Part shown: positions 28,608 through 36,398 of the stretch, one piece after another
How the letters are laid out: each line of letters starts with the position of its first letter
Position numbering within the stretch: position 1 is the stretch's first letter
Origin: Tamlana sp038148895
GTDB taxonomy: Bacteria > Bacteroidota > Bacteroidia > Flavobacteriales > Flavobacteriaceae
NCBI GenBank assembly: GCA_038148895.1
Contig: JBBVGQ010000008.1
Strand: one strand, 5' to 3'
Length of the DNA: 64,000 bases
The notes under the pieces: model-generated
Database searches by the model: none
What the model was told of the DNA's origin: nothing
The model's input: the letters and a program-made list of their open reading frames with translations, nothing else
Position numbers and translations under genes: made by a program

Positions 28608-30818
28608 TTACGCTATAATAGCATTGAAGGTTTTGCTTGGTCGCATCACTTTATTTGCCATTTCTTCATTGGGTTCGTAATATCCACCAATGCTTACTGG
28701 CTTGCCTTGAATGTCGGTCAATTCCTTTAATATAAGAGCTTCATTATCGGCCAGTTGTTTGGCAATTGGCGTAAATTCAGCCTTCAAAGCTTCATCGCTA
28801 TTTTGTTTTGCCAATTCTTCGGCCCAGTACATAGCTAAGTAAAAATGGCTTCCTCTGTTGTCCAATTCTCCAGCCACTCTTGAAGGACCTTTTTTGTTCT
28901 CCAATAATGTACTTGTGGCATCATCTAAAGTTTCAGCTAAAATTTTAGCTTTTGCGTTATTGTTCACTTCACTAAAATGCTCTAACGAAACAGCCAAGGC
29001 TAAAAATTCACCTAAAGAGTCCCAACGCAAATGATTTTCTTCCAACAATTGTTGCACGTGTTTTGGTGCAGAACCACCAGCTCCGGTTTCAAATAACCCA
29101 CCGCCATTCATTAACGGTACAATTGAAAGCATTTTTGCACTTGTTCCAACCTCTAAAATTGGGAATAAATCGGTTAAATAATCACGCAAAACGTTTCCAG
29201 AAACCGAAATAGTGTCTTTTCCTTCTTTAAGTCTTTTGCATGTAAAGATAGTGGCATCGATTGGTGATAAGATTCTTAAATCCAATCCAGTTGTATCGTG
29301 GTCTTTTAAATAGGTATTTACCTTTTTAATTAATTGTGCATCGTGTGCCCTGTTTTTATCCAACCAAAAAACAGCCGGTGTTTCTGAAGCTCTTGCTCTT
29401 GCAACGGCTAATTTAACCCAGTCTTGAATTGGGGCATCTTTAGTTTGGCACATTCTCCAAATATCGCCTTCCTCAACGTGGTGTTCCATAAGTACTTTAC
29501 CAGAGGCATCTATCACTTTTACAACACCGTTTGATTGGATTTCAAATGTTTTATCATGAGAACCATATTCTTCCGCTTTTTGCGCCATGAGTCCAACATT
29601 TGGGACTGTACCCATTGTGGTTGGGTCAAAAGCTCCATTTTCTTTACAGAAATCAATAGTTGCAGCATAAACCCCCGCATAGCTGCTATCTGGGATAACC
29701 GCTTTAGTATCTTGTAATTTGCCTTCTGCATTCCACATTTTGCCCGAAGTACGAATCATGGCAGGCATGGATGCATCAATTATAACATCACTGGGTACGT
29801 GTAAGTTGGTGATTCCTTTATCGGAATTTACCATGGCAATACTGGGACCTTTTTCGTAAGTTGCTTCTATGTAGGCTTCAATTTCTTTACGTTGTGCGTC
29901 TGGTAGTTCCTGAATACGCTCCAAAAGATTGCCCAAACCGGAGTTTACATTTACATCAAGCTCCTCTAAAACCTTACCGTATTTTGCAAAAACATCCTTA
30001 AAATAAGCTTTTACTGCATAACCAAAAATGATAGGGTCGCTCACTTTCATCATGGTACCTTTCATATGCAATGAAAAAAGAACGCCTTTTTCCCGAGAGT
30101 CGGCAACTTGCTTGTCTAAAAAGCTCACCAAAGCTCTCTTGCTCATTACGGTTGCATCAATAATTTCACCCTTAAGCAATTTGAAACTATCTTTTAAAAT
30201 AGTGGTATGGCCTTTATCATCAACATGTTCTATAGTAATGCTTGTTGCCTCAGGAACGGTAACTGATTTTTCATTATGCGCAAAATCGCCTTCGCTCATG
30301 GTGGCCACGTGTGTTTTTGAATCTTTTGCCCATGCTCCCATAGAGTGTGGATTGTTTTTGGCGTAGTTTTTTACGGCTTTTGGTGCACGTCGGTCACTAT
30401 TTCCTTCACGAAGTACAGGGTTTACAGCGCTACCTTTAATTTTATCGTAACGTGCTTTGGCATCTTTTTCGGCATCGTTAGCTGGCTCATTAGGATAATT
30501 TGGAATTTTATAGCCCAAAGATTGTAATTCCTTTATAGCTCCTTTTAACTGGGGAATTGAGGCACTAATATTAGGTAATTTAACAATATTGGCCTCTGGC
30601 TTTGTTGCCAATTCACCTAGGAAGGCCAAATCATCCGAAACCTTTTGGTCTTCCGATAAATAATCTGGAAAGACTGCCAAAATTCTAGCTGCCAAAGAAA
30701 TGTCTTTGGTTTCAATATCAATACCTGAAGATTTAACAAATGCTTGAACGATTGGAAGTAATGACCTTGTGGCTAGTGCCGGGGCTTCATCGGTTTTTGT
30801 ATAAATGATTTTAGACAT
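28608..30818 (-). CDS. icd: NADP-dependent isocitrate dehydrogenase, monomeric type
   Basis: Converts isocitrate to 2-oxoglutarate and CO2 in the TCA cycle, producing NADPH, in the cytoplasm. The 736-residue length is that of the monomeric IDH-II class, not the 400-residue dimeric enzymes. Class-typical stretches include YTKTDEAPALATRSLLPIV at the N-terminus, RRAPKAVKNYAKNNPHSMGAW (about residues 143-163; the Ser of NPHS is in the active site of this class), LFETGAGGSAPKHVQQL near 580 and GSHFYLAMYWAEELA near 654. It has its own terminator. Upstream is an 861-bp region without a long gene. Confidence 0.96.
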   Translation of the reverse strand: MSKIIYTKTDEAPALATRSLLPIVQAFVKSSGIDIETKDISLAARILAVFPDYLSEDQKVSDDLAFLGELATKPEANIVKLPNISASIPQLKGAIKELQSLGYKIPNYPNEPANDAEKDAKARYDKIKGSAVNPVLREGNSDRRAPKAVKNYAKNNPHSMGAWAKDSKTHVATMSEGDFAHNEKSVTVPEATSITIEHVDDKGHTTILKDSFKLLKGEIIDATVMSKRALVSFLDKQVADSREKGVLFSLHMKGTMMKVSDPIIFGYAVKAYFKDVFAKYGKVLEELDVNVNSGLGNLLERIQELPDAQRKEIEAYIEATYEKGPSIAMVNSDKGITNLHVPSDVIIDASMPAMIRTSGKMWNAEGKLQDTKAVIPDSSYAGVYAATIDFCKENGAFDPTTMGTVPNVGLMAQKAEEYGSHDKTFEIQSNGVVKVIDASGKVLMEHHVEEGDIWRMCQTKDAPIQDWVKLAVARARASETPAVFWLDKNRAHDAQLIKKVNTYLKDHDTTGLDLRILSPIDATIFTCKRLKEGKDTISVSGNVLRDYLTDLFPILEVGTSAKMLSIVPLMNGGGLFETGAGGSAPKHVQQLLEENHLRWDSLGEFLALAVSLEHFSEVNNNAKAKILAETLDDATSTLLENKKGPSRVAGELDNRGSHFYLAMYWAEELAKQNSDEALKAEFTPIAKQLADNEALILKELTDIQGKPVSIGGYYEPNEEMANKVMRPSKTFNAIIA

Positions 30819-31022
30819 TCCTGTGATTTGATTTTTAGAATTATTACCAAGCTAAAAACATAGTAAAACGGGCTTCGTTTTTAGCGTTGCGAATATACAA
30901 AAAAAAGGTAGTTATTTAAGCTCAATCGATTAACTTAAAAGATAGAGCAAATTATAATTGTTATAATTTTAAAAAAGTAGGTTCGTAATAGCAATTTATT
31001 AATAAACGGGAAGAAAAGTTAT

Positions 31023-31075
31023 AAAAAAACAAAAGCCATATCATTTAGAATTTAATCTATGTTGACATGGCTTTC
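31023..31075 (-). terminator. Intrinsic terminator not attached to any long gene
   Basis: On the minus strand AAGCCAUGUCA pairs with UGAUAUGGCUU (11 bp, one G-U pair) around a 19-nt loop, followed by a U-rich tail. No annotated gene ends here: icd starts 200 nt downstream on the same strand, and rplS has its own terminator upstream. It therefore points to an unrecognised minus-strand transcript. Confidence 0.65.
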
Positions 31076-31203
31076 TCGAAATAACTCTGCGTGACCAAAT
31101 TAGTATTGTGCTACTAAACAAACTTAAAATTTTCATTCAAATTTTTTGGTTCAAGTTTTGTTATTTCAACGAAACATTGTTGCAATTTTCAAAATGTATT
31201 GAC

Positions 31204-31341
31204 TTATTGCATCGTGTTTCTGTTAATTGTTTTTCTTGATACTATTAACTCCCTCTTCGTTTTCACGTTAAATTTATCAATAGCATTGCTTTCATTACAA
31301 CATATACTTTCATATATACTGCTTTTTAAGCTTTCAACCAT
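31204..31341 (-). CDS. Possible small protein, 45 residues
   Basis: ATG at 31341 opens a 45-residue frame starting MVESLKSSIYESICCNESNA; it is Lys/Asn-rich with a Cys-Cys pair. A 14-residue frame beginning at the ATG near 31383 stops 1 nt before it, an arrangement that could allow translational coupling. A minus-strand terminator follows 130 nt downstream. I recognise no family and no promoter, and short AT-rich frames arise by chance, so this is weak. Confidence 0.25.
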   Translation of the reverse strand: MVESLKSSIYESICCNESNAIDKFNVKTKRELIVSRKTINRNTMQ

Positions 31342-31620
31342 TTTAGTAATTACCTGCTTGTACGTGTAACACTTTTAATGATATCATGGTTTCTAACTTT
31401 CCCACGCATACACGTGCTGCTCGACAACCTCAAAAAACAATTTTTTGTATAAGAACGTTACCTTATTTAGAATATAATATAAATTCGTTGTTGAGACGAA
31501 ACCAACCGAACGTTGTTATTATTCCTTCTACTAAGATACGATTAAAATCCAGATTAGCCAAATTTCTCAACCAATTAGTTTTCAACAGTTTGTGAACTCG
31601 TTTTATTAACTTTTGTTAAT

Positions 31621-31650
31621 AAAAAAAGCCCTGAGATTTCTCAAGGCTTT
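31621..31650 (-). terminator. Intrinsic terminator of rplS
   Basis: About 30 nt past the rplS stop, AAGCCUUGAGA pairs with UCUCAGGGCUU around a 2-nt loop and runs into seven Us on the minus strand. The plus-strand T-run is weaker, so the main direction is minus. Confidence 0.88.
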
Positions 31651-31679
31651 TATGCGCTGCGATTGCAGTAATAATGTTG

Positions 31680-32030
31680 TTAGTGTCTTGCTTCTTTAAT
31701 TCTGGCTTTTTTACCAGTAAGACCTCTAAAGTAGTAAATTCTTGCTCTGCGCACTTTACCACGTTTATTAACTTCAATTTTTTGTAATGCTGGCAAGTTT
31801 ATTGGGAAAATACGCTCTACACCAATAGACCCAGACATTTTTCTAATTGTAAAAGTTTCTGAAGCCCCAGAACCTCTTCTTTGTATTACTGTACCTCTAA
31901 AAAACTGGGTACGAGTTTTGTTACCCTCTTTAATTTCGTAATAAACCGTAATAGTATCACCGGCTGAAAAATCAGGTAATTCCTTTTTTGTTACAAATTC
32001 GTCTTGTACAAATTTTACTAAAGATTCCAT
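31680..32030 (-). CDS. rplS: 50S ribosomal protein L19
   Basis: 116 residues, the normal L19 length. Contains the typical FSAGDTITVYYEIKEGNKTR segment (about 21-40), the RRGSGASETFTIRKMS loop (about 51-66) and GVERIFPINLPALQKIEV (about 69-86), ending in a basic tail. L19 lies at the 30S-50S interface. Here it is a single gene with its own promoter element and terminator. trmD, often in the same operon, is the next gene upstream on the same strand but is separated by 369 bp. Confidence 0.98.
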   Translation of the reverse strand: MESLVKFVQDEFVTKKELPDFSAGDTITVYYEIKEGNKTRTQFFRGTVIQRRGSGASETFTIRKMSGSIGVERIFPINLPALQKIEVNKRGKVRRARIYYFRGLTGKKARIKEARH

Positions 32031-32104
32031 ATCTTTAAAATTAATAGTGTTTGATTCAGAACAACATTCACGATTTTCGCCAGAGGTTAACCCGAAAGTG
32101 GGTG

Positions 32105-32112
32105 CAAAGATA
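32105..32112 (-). promoter_or_regulatory. -7 promoter element of rplS
   Basis: On the minus strand TATCTTTG matches TAnnTTTG and lies 74 nt before the rplS start, leaving a leader of about 70 nt. The -33 region is T-rich without a clear TTG. Confidence 0.55.
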
Positions 32113-32249
32113 ATTAAAAAGTTAAAAGTTTAAAGTAAAAAGTTAAAAGTTTTTTGCTCTTTTATGGTGTTCCTTTTTGCTGGTTGTTTTGTGCATCTAT
32201 TTACGGATTTAGGTAGCAAAAAGTCAGGCTATCCGCTATATCTTTCTTG

Positions 32250-32272
32250 TGCTGAACTTGTTTCAGTATCTC
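32250..32272 (+). repeat. Solitary copy of the TGAACTTGTTTCAG palindrome
   Basis: Shares the CTGAACTTGTTTCAG core and flanks with the two copies around the GIY-YIG ORF at 36366-36390 and 36687-36711. No GIY-YIG ORF is next to it. Confidence 0.8.
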
Positions 32273-32399
32273 ATCATGCTTCTAGTTAAATTATAGTGCG
32301 CCTCAATTACAAACTTATACGTTATGCACAAAAAAGGATGTCGCTGCTATCCTTAACACAAAGCCGTGGTTGAAATATATAAACAGAGATAGAAAGAGT

Positions 32400-33077
32400 T
32401 TATTCTTCCAACAAATCTGGTCGTCTTTCTTTGGTTCTTAAATAGGCTTGTTCTTCGCGCCATTTTTCAATTTTGGGCAAATTACCGCTAAATAACAATT
32501 CAGGAACCTTCCAACCTTTGTATTCTCGAGGTTTGGTGTAAATGGGCGGAGCCAATAAATTATCCTGAAATGAATCGGTTAGGGCAGAAGTTTCATTGCC
32601 CAAAACCCCTGGAATCAATCTTATAACGGCATCACAAAGTACGGCGGCGCCAAGCTCCCCTCCGGATAGCACATAATCGCCAATCGAGATTTCTTTGGTT
32701 ATAAAATGGTCGCGCACACGTTGGTCAACCCCTTTATAATGTCCACACAAGATAATGATGTTTTCTTTAAGCGATAGTTGATTGGCCATGCCCTGTTTTA
32801 AGGTTTCGCCATCGGGTGTCATGTAAATCACTTCGTCATACTGGCGTTCTGCTTTTAACGCCGAAATACATTTGTCAATGGGTTCTACCATCATCACCAT
32901 ACCGGCACCCCCGCCAAATTGGGTATCGTCAACCGATTTGTAATTATCGGTGGTGTATTCTCGTAAATTATGAAAATGGACTTCAACCAGTCCCGCTTCA
33001 ATAGCGCGTTTTAAAATGGAGGCTTCAAACGGACTTTTAAGCAATTCGGGCAAAACGGTTATGATATCAATACGCAT
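32400..33077 (-). CDS. trmD: tRNA (guanine-37-N1) methyltransferase
   Basis: Methylates G37 of tRNAs with a G at position 36, using S-adenosylmethionine, and prevents +1 frameshifting. 225 residues. N-terminus MRIDIITVLPELLKSPFE; the trefoil-knot SAM site is visible as ILCGHYKGVDQRVRDHF (about 108-124) and EISIGDYVLSGGELGA (about 128-143). VDDTQFGGGAGMVM (about 50-63) is the other conserved loop. Slightly short but complete. It has its own -7 element upstream. Confidence 0.97.
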   Translation of the reverse strand: MRIDIITVLPELLKSPFEASILKRAIEAGLVEVHFHNLREYTTDNYKSVDDTQFGGGAGMVMMVEPIDKCISALKAERQYDEVIYMTPDGETLKQGMANQLSLKENIIILCGHYKGVDQRVRDHFITKEISIGDYVLSGGELGAAVLCDAVIRLIPGVLGNETSALTDSFQDNLLAPPIYTKPREYKGWKVPELLFSGNLPKIEKWREEQAYLRTKERRPDLLEE

Positions 33078-33094
33078 AGCTATTGTTTAGGATG

Positions 33095-33102
33095 CAAAGA
33101 TA
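33095..33102 (-). promoter_or_regulatory. -7 promoter element of trmD
   Basis: TATCTTTG on the minus strand, 17 nt before the trmD start, matches TAnnTTTG and is identical to the rplS element. No clear -33 TTG. Confidence 0.5.
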
Positions 33103-33195
33103 GTTTTAATAAATAAATCTCATTTTGATAAATTCAACTTATCGTAGCATTAAAAATTACTCTAACATAAGATTATTAAAATGCCATAGTAATCG

Positions 33196-33203
33196 TAAAT
33201 TTG
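33196..33203 (+). promoter_or_regulatory. -7 promoter element of yaaA
   Basis: TAAATTTG fits TAnnTTTG and lies 25 nt before the yaaA start in the divergent trmD-yaaA spacer. The -33 region is not evident. Confidence 0.45.
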
Positions 33204-33228
33204 AAAAAATTGAAAACTAAAGCATTAC

Positions 33229-33987
33229 ATGAAATTAGTACTATCACCAGCAAAATCATTGGATTTTGAAAGTAAATTACCCATAGAAACATATACCCAA
33301 CCGCAGTTTTTAAATCAGTCTGAAAGGCTAAACAAATTACTGAAGAAGAAATCTGCCAAAAGTTTGTCTAAACTTATGAGTATTTCGGATGCTTTGGGGC
33401 AATTGAATTATGAGCGTAATCAAACTTGGGAATTGCCATTTACAAAAGACAATGCGAGGCAAGCTATTTATGCCTTTAGCGGTGATGTTTACCGTGGCTT
33501 GGATGCATACACTATTCCGCCAGACAGCATTGAAAAGCTACAAAATACGGTTCGTATTCTTTCTGGTCTATATGGTTTATTAAAACCAACCGATTTAATC
33601 CAGCCTTACCGATTGGAGATGGGTACAAAAATGCCCGTTGGAACAAAAAAGAACCTTTATGAATTCTGGAAAAAAGATATTGTTAAAGCATTAAATGAAG
33701 AGTTGGAAGACGGCGAGTTGTTCTTGAATTTGGCCAGTAACGAATATTTTAAGGCCATCGACGTAAAAGCATTAAAAGTACCTGTTGTAACCGCTACTTT
33801 TAAAGACTTCAAAAACGGTGAATACAAAACCATAATGACCTATGCCAAATTGGCCCGTGGCTTTATGACACGTTACATTGTTGATACGAATGCAAATACC
33901 ATTGACGATGTTAAGGGTTTCAATTACGAAGGTTATAATTTTAGTGAGCCCATGTCGTCCGAAACCGAGTTGGTTTTTATAAGATAA
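33229..33987 (+). CDS. yaaA: Peroxide stress protein YaaA
   Basis: 252 residues, the normal length of the YaaA/DUF328 family. Signatures: MKLVLSPAKSLDFE at the start, AIYAFSGDVYRGLDA (about 83-97), and LSGLYGLLKPTDLIQPYRL (about 109-127). In E. coli YaaA limits intracellular iron during peroxide stress and binds DNA. Here it stands alone, divergent from trmD and convergent with the THX gene, whose stop codon starts 3 nt away. Confidence 0.96.
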   Translation: MKLVLSPAKSLDFESKLPIETYTQPQFLNQSERLNKLLKKKSAKSLSKLMSISDALGQLNYERNQTWELPFTKDNARQAIYAFSGDVYRGLDAYTIPPDSIEKLQNTVRILSGLYGLLKPTDLIQPYRLEMGTKMPVGTKKNLYEFWKKDIVKALNEELEDGELFLNLASNEYFKAIDVKALKVPVVTATFKDFKNGEYKTIMTYAKLARGFMTRYIVDTNANTIDDVKGFNYEGYNFSEPMSSETELVFIR

Positions 33988-33989
33988 CT

Positions 33990-34124
33990 TTATTTAGGTT
34001 TGGCTTTATCCCCAACGCTAATCTTAGTTTCCACAGGTATTTTTTTCTTAATTCGTGGTCTTCTTACCCCAAAAGTTCCACGGTTAATTTTACCTCGTTT
34101 TGTTTTTTTATCGCCTTTTCCCAT
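33990..34124 (-). CDS. 30S ribosomal protein THX
   Basis: A 44-residue basic protein (MGKGDKKTKRGKINRGTFG, then RRPRIKKK and a VETKISVGDK tail). The MGKGDKKT-RGKI-GT-G-RRPR pattern is that of the Bacteroidota THX family, a small protein bound to the head of the 30S subunit in Thermus. It is below the usual ORF length cut-off. It ends 3 nt from yaaA, convergently, and starts 102 nt from the divergent glycosylase-like gene. Confidence 0.9.
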   Translation of the reverse strand: MGKGDKKTKRGKINRGTFGVRRPRIKKKIPVETKISVGDKAKPK

Positions 34125-34226
34125 AATGGTTAGATTTTAAATTGATTGATTTATAATTTAATAAAATGAATATTTTTGACCAAATTTTTGGTGGGTTAAA
34201 ACAAAACAACTTTATTTGGTTTTAGC

Positions 34227-34922
34227 ATGTTCAGGCATAAACATCCATACAAGCCGTTCATACAAGCCGACACCCAAAAACTTATTGTGGGCACCTTGCC
34301 ACCACCTCGGTTTTCAATAGGGGAACTTTTGGAAAAGGATGTTGATTTTTGTTATGGAAGCTATTACAATTCCCTATGGTTGTATATCGATAAGATTCAT
34401 AATTTAAATTTACGATACGACAATTCAAAGGAAGCTGTGCAAGAGCGTAAAAAGTTTTTGATTAAGCATAAAATCGGGGTTTGTGATATTGTTGAAAGTT
34501 GCGAACGTGACAAAATTGATGCTTCAGATTTGGGGATGACCAATATTAAACTTAGAAACCTTATTGGCTATTTAAAGGAATTTCCAAAGGTTGATACACT
34601 TTTGTTTACTGGTGGGAACAGCAAAAACGGACCAGAATATTTTTTTAGAAAACATATTAAGGAACATAATATAAAGTTGGAATTGGTTTCAAACGAAATA
34701 CCACGAATACACGAGTTCGTCATTCCAGACAAACAGGATGTGAGGTTGAGCGTAGTCGAAACCTACAAGCCACGAAAAATCAAAACAGTTTCGTTAACTT
34801 CTGCCTCAGGCTCGGCAAATCGAGCAATCGGAAGTATGCCATTATATCAGCAGTTAAAAACGAAAAATCCTGATTTTAATACTTTTGATTTTCGGGTGAT
34901 GCAGTATCGGGAGTTTTTTTGA
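34227..34922 (+). CDS. Uracil-DNA-glycosylase-superfamily-like protein
   Basis: 231 residues. KLIVGTLPPPRF (about 18-29) followed by CYGSYYNSLW (about 42-51) resembles motif 1 (normally G-(D/E/S)-x-P-G) and the substrate-pocket region of UDG-superfamily DNA glycosylases; LLFTGGNSKNG (about 130-140) could be the second glycine-rich motif. The superfamily removes deaminated or mismatched bases, but the catalytic residue cannot be confirmed, so the activity is open. A 22-bp palindrome related to an intergenic repeat lies within the coding region (34743-34764) and encodes about RLSVVET. Convergent with trmL. Confidence 0.6.
   Translation: MFRHKHPYKPFIQADTQKLIVGTLPPPRFSIGELLEKDVDFCYGSYYNSLWLYIDKIHNLNLRYDNSKEAVQERKKFLIKHKIGVCDIVESCERDKIDASDLGMTNIKLRNLIGYLKEFPKVDTLLFTGGNSKNGPEYFFRKHIKEHNIKLELVSNEIPRIHEFVIPDKQDVRLSVVETYKPRKIKTVSLTSASGSANRAIGSMPLYQQLKTKNPDFNTFDFRVMQYREFF
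34743..34764 (+). repeat. REP-like palindrome inside a coding sequence
   Basis: AGGTT...AACCT arms surround GAGCGTAGTCGA. The core TTGAGCG-AGTCGAAA also occurs, on the other strand, in the intergenic repeat at 57121-57170, with one difference in about 16 bases. It is read in frame. Confidence 0.65.
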
Positions 34923-34933
34923 TAAATTAAAAA

Positions 34934-35383
34934 TCAAATAGATTTTAAGCCTTCATAAACAACAATGCTTACAGCATTTGCTAGATTTAAGCTTCTAACG
35001 TGGTCGCTGTAAAGAGGAATTTTAAAGAGGTGTTCTTTTTGTTCATAAATCAATGATTTTGGTAGCCCAACGGATTCCTTTCCAAAGATTAAAAACATGC
35101 CATCCTCAAAAGGGATATCCCAATGTTTTTTTTCACCATGACTGGACAAAAAAGCCATTTTTTTGCCACGGTTTACTTTGAAAAACTCATCAATATTTTC
35201 GTAAGAAGTCACCTGTAAATGTTGCCAATAGTCCAATCCGGCTCGTTTAAGTCGGGTATCGTCTATTTCAAAACCAAAAGGTTTAACAAGGTGCAAATTA
35301 GAACCGGAAGCCAAAGCCAAACGACCAATATTGCCCGTGTTATTAGGAATTTCAGGTTCGACTAAAACAATATTTAAGGGCAT
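34934..35383 (-). CDS. trmL: tRNA (cytidine/uridine-2'-O-)-methyltransferase
   Basis: Methylates the 2'-OH of the wobble base (position 34) in certain tRNA-Leu species using SAM. 149 residues, a minimal SPOUT enzyme: NIVLVEPEIPNNTGNIGRLA at the start (about 3-22), LIFGKESVGLPKSL (about 92-105) and a C-terminal knot SLNLANAVSIVVYEGL. It is the last gene after trpA and the small membrane protein; its start codon overlaps the stop of the latter by 1 nt. Confidence 0.93.
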   Translation of the reverse strand: MPLNIVLVEPEIPNNTGNIGRLALASGSNLHLVKPFGFEIDDTRLKRAGLDYWQHLQVTSYENIDEFFKVNRGKKMAFLSSHGEKKHWDIPFEDGMFLIFGKESVGLPKSLIYEQKEHLFKIPLYSDHVRSLNLANAVSIVVYEGLKSI

Positions 35384-35598
35384 TACTTTTTAGATATTTT
35401 CAAAACTATGGCGATGATTAGCAATACAAATGGAAAACCATGTAAAAGAACATCAAACCAATCTATAAGTTGCATGCCTTTTGCTCCGCCAGCAATCCAT
35501 TTTATTTTCCCCCAAATATGCGGTTCAGGGAAAAACGGAGCCAGCCCCAAGGTGAGGCAAAGCAAAATGATGATTTTAAAATCCTTGAAAATTTTCAT
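35383..35598 (-). CDS. Small two-helix membrane protein coupled to trpA and trmL
   Basis: 71 residues with two predicted membrane helices (about 7-24, FKIIILLCLTLGLAPFF, and about 50-67, LLHGFPFVLLIIAIVLKI) and a short loop between. I recognise no named family. Its start overlaps the trpA stop by 4 nt and its stop overlaps the trmL start by 1 nt. Such double overlap indicates coupled translation, so it is probably a real gene. Function unknown. Confidence 0.78.
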   Translation of the reverse strand: MKIFKDFKIIILLCLTLGLAPFFPEPHIWGKIKWIAGGAKGMQLIDWFDVLLHGFPFVLLIIAIVLKISKK

Positions 35599-36359
35599 TC
35601 TAAAATAGAATTAACAAATTTATCAATAGTATTTATGTCTTCATTAGTGACATACTTCACAAAAGCACTTCCTATTATTGCGCCTTTTGCATATTGCGTA
35701 GCTTGGGTAAACGTTTGATTATTGCTAATACCAAAACCAATAATTTGTGGGTTTTTAAGATTCATTTTATCAATACGTTCAAAATATTGGGTTTGCTCAT
35801 CACCAAAACCAGATTTTGCCCCAGTGGTGCTTGCGCTACTTACCATATAAATAAATCCGTTGGAAATAGAATCAATGTATCGGATTCGTTCGTCACTTGT
35901 TTGGGGCGTGATTAAAAACACATTGATCAGACCATATTTTTCAAAAATGGCTTGATATTCTTCATGATAAACGTCAACGGGTAAGTCCGGAATGATTAAT
36001 CCATCAATACCAATTTCCTGACATTTTTTACAAAATGCTTCTACACCATATTGAAACATAGGATTGAAGTAACCCATAATGATTAATGGAATATTCACCG
36101 TTTTTCTGATATCCTTTAGCTGGTTGAAAAGAATTTCAGTGGTCATACCATTTTTTAATGCCTTGGTTGAACTATCTTGAATGGTAGGTCCATCAGCTAA
36201 TGGGTCACTAAATGGTAGACCAATTTCAATCATATCCACCCCGTTTTTTTCCAAATCTTGAATGATGGAAACCGTATCGTTTAAATTTGGGTAACCTGCG
36301 GTAAAGTATATAGAAAGAAGCTTTTTGTCTTCAGATATTTTCTTGTTAATTCTGTTCAT
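35595..36359 (-). CDS. trpA: Tryptophan synthase alpha chain
   Basis: Cleaves indole-3-glycerol phosphate to indole and glyceraldehyde 3-phosphate, passing indole to TrpB. 254 residues, TIM barrel. IEIGLPFSDPLADGPTIQ (about 45-62) includes the catalytic Glu and Asp, with GLIIPDLPVD near 124-133 and the phosphate-binding GFGISNNQ near 207-214. Last enzyme gene of the trp operon; it is separated from trpB by a GIY-YIG ORF and two palindromes. Confidence 0.97.
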   Translation of the reverse strand: MNRINKKISEDKKLLSIYFTAGYPNLNDTVSIIQDLEKNGVDMIEIGLPFSDPLADGPTIQDSSTKALKNGMTTEILFNQLKDIRKTVNIPLIIMGYFNPMFQYGVEAFCKKCQEIGIDGLIIPDLPVDVYHEEYQAIFEKYGLINVFLITPQTSDERIRYIDSISNGFIYMVSSASTTGAKSGFGDEQTQYFERIDKMNLKNPQIIGFGISNNQTFTQATQYAKGAIIGSAFVKYVTNEDINTIDKFVNSILE

Positions 36360-36365
36360 TTTCTC

Positions 36366-36390
36366 GTCACCCTGAACTTGTTTCAGGGTC
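36366..36390 (+). repeat. Palindromic 25-bp repeat, copy 1 (trpA side)
   Basis: GTCACCCTGAACTTGTTTC continuing to AGGGTC; the arms CCCTGAA and TTCAGGG make it a near-perfect palindrome. It is an inverted copy of 36687-36711 and lies 7 nt before the trpA start. Confidence 0.85.
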
Positions 36391-36398
36391 GCATTTAG

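Larger units (their letters stand above)
30819..31679. other. Long intergenic region between icd and rplS
   Basis: 861 bp without a recognisable gene. It contains a minus-strand terminator (31023-31075), a second terminator beside rplS (31621-31650), a perfect palindrome ATGATATCAT near 31380, several short minus-strand open frames (best at 31204-31341), and an antisense 69-residue frame on the plus strand (31386-31595) that resembles nothing I know. The stretch 30830-30960 should hold the icd promoter. A separate minus-strand transcript between the two terminators is possible. Confidence 0.5.
32031..32399. other. 369-bp intergenic region between rplS and trmD
   Basis: Contains the rplS -7 element and leader (32031-32112), an AT-rich imperfect tandem of AAAGTTAAAAG-like units (about 32113-32150), and a solitary copy of the CTGAACTTGTTTCAG palindrome (32250-32272) that also flanks the GIY-YIG ORF in the trp operon. 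I see no coding potential. Confidence 0.7.

Noticed and set aside
31386..31595. 69-codon plus-strand frame between icd and rplS
   Set aside because: No family, no promoter and no conserved motif; it is antisense to a stretch with minus-strand terminators. Recorded only as part of the intergenic region.
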